The notes under the pieces are model-generated. The model was not told the origin of the DNA. It made no database searches and worked only from the letters and a program-made list of their open reading frames with translations. A stretch of 22,449 bases of DNA from a virus. Shown piece by piece: positions 22,089 through 22,449 of this stretch (positions within the stretch are counted from its first letter, which is position 1; every line of letters begins with the position of its first letter). The position numbers and the translations under genes were made by a program. The stretch is from IMG/VR virus record IMGVR_UViG_3300023278_003082, positions 1 to 22,449 of that record. One strand, written 5' to 3'.

Positions 22089-22449
22089 TGCGTTGTAGGC
22101 ACTCCTCGACGCGTAGTGACTGTACCTGCCGTATCGGTAATAGATACGATAGCGTAGTAATCAGTATTCGCTACCAGCGCTTGGTTGCGATCAATCCTGA
22201 AATGACCCTGTGCGTCAGCCACTGCGTCCGTATCAGTGAACAACAATGTCCCATCCGGGTTATACCACGAAATGGTGAGAGACGTTGCCGTCGTTATGAC
22301 CTGACCCGTTCGCTCAAGCCACGCACCGATACGCGTCTGGGTTCCCCCCTCATCGTACGCGCAAACCAGATGACACTCGTCGGGGTACTTGATGGCGTCG
22401 ATGTTCAGCGTGATGGGTGCGGCGTCCTGCGAGATGGTGACGTGCGTGA
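22085..22449 (-). CDS. Ig-like beta protein, C-terminal part (5' truncated)
   Basis: An open frame enters from the right edge and runs about 120 residues to TGA at 22087-22085. No start codon appears inside the window. The segment includes LNIDAIKYPDECHLVCAYDE, IGAWLERTGQ, LTISWYNPDGTLLFTD, GHFRIDRNQALVANTDYYA and IVSITDTAG. The alternating strand pattern (SWYNPDGTLL, then YYAIVSIT) is typical of BppU- or Ig-like domains in phage structural proteins. It is probably a virion or appendage protein of the same group as the 117-residue neighbour. The gene immediately downstream overlaps by ATGA. Confidence 0.6.
   Translation of the reverse strand, partial: THVTISQDAAPITLNIDAIKYPDECHLVCAYDEGGTQTRIGAWLERTGQVITTATSLTISWYNPDGTLLFTDTDAVADAQGHFRIDRNQALVANTDYYAIVSITDTAGTVTTRRGVPTTQ

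Noticed and set aside
1-22449. tRNA genes, CRISPR arrays, insertion sequences, replication origin
   Set aside because: No cloverleaf-type sequence, spaced short repeats, transposase or terminal inverted repeats could be seen by reading.

Overview
The window is a piece of a tailed double-stranded DNA phage genome (Caudoviricetes, long non-contractile siphovirus-type tail). It sits at the junction of two convergent gene blocks. From 1 to about 1280 a short plus-strand block carries the end of an unidentified gene, small coupled ORFs and queE, a radical-SAM enzyme of 7-deazaguanine synthesis. From 22449 leftwards to 1277 everything is on the minus strand and forms a dense late operon: genes overlap as ATGA, TAATG or TGATG, and TAA, TAG and TGA all act as stops (standard bacterial code). 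The host cannot be read from the DNA. The tail tip follows the gp12-gp13-gp14-gp15 order of the Rhodobacter gene transfer agent (GTA), a module common in phages of Alphaproteobacteria and aquatic bacteria.

Reading the minus strand in transcription order: (1) 22449-21469, three small beta-rich virion-type proteins, one resembling the BppU N-terminal domain; (2) 21472-20657, a lipoprotein, a UUCG-capped terminator-like hairpin and a small XhlA-like membrane protein; (3) 20651-18619, a small Lys/Glu-rich protein followed by the neck: DnaT-like adaptor, stopper-position protein, HK97 gp10-like protein and tail terminator; (4) 18606-12927, major tail protein, the two tail assembly chaperone ORFs with a likely -1 frameshift, and a 1224-residue tape measure containing a 113-residue tandem duplication; (5) 12927-3908, the tail tip: DUF2460 distal tail protein, an extra 315-residue protein, a 1195-residue hub with two beta-helix modules in front of the DUF2163 hub domain, an NlpC/P60 peptidase and a gp15-like central tip protein; (6) 3904-2492, two fibre-type proteins; (7) 2491-2222, a non-coding spacer with a long hairpin exposing two ACCUCCU motifs; (8) 2221-1277, a lysis-type cassette of a 59-residue holin-like protein and two consecutive proteins that each have an N-terminal lipobox and a C-terminal membrane segment, the layout of unimolecular spanins. 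No endolysin, terminase, portal, capsid, integrase, tRNA or CRISPR array is visible.

The genes fit one programme: neck and tail proteins build the tail, the tip carries a peptidoglycan-degrading domain and large adhesin modules for surface recognition, and the left-end minus-strand genes likely act at lysis. QueE suggests deazaguanine chemistry, possibly protective DNA modification, but its partner genes lie outside the window. The most unusual points are the beta-helix/hub fusion with domains shared across three adjacent tip proteins, the paired u-spanin-like genes, the anti-Shine-Dalgarno hairpin and the tape-measure duplication.
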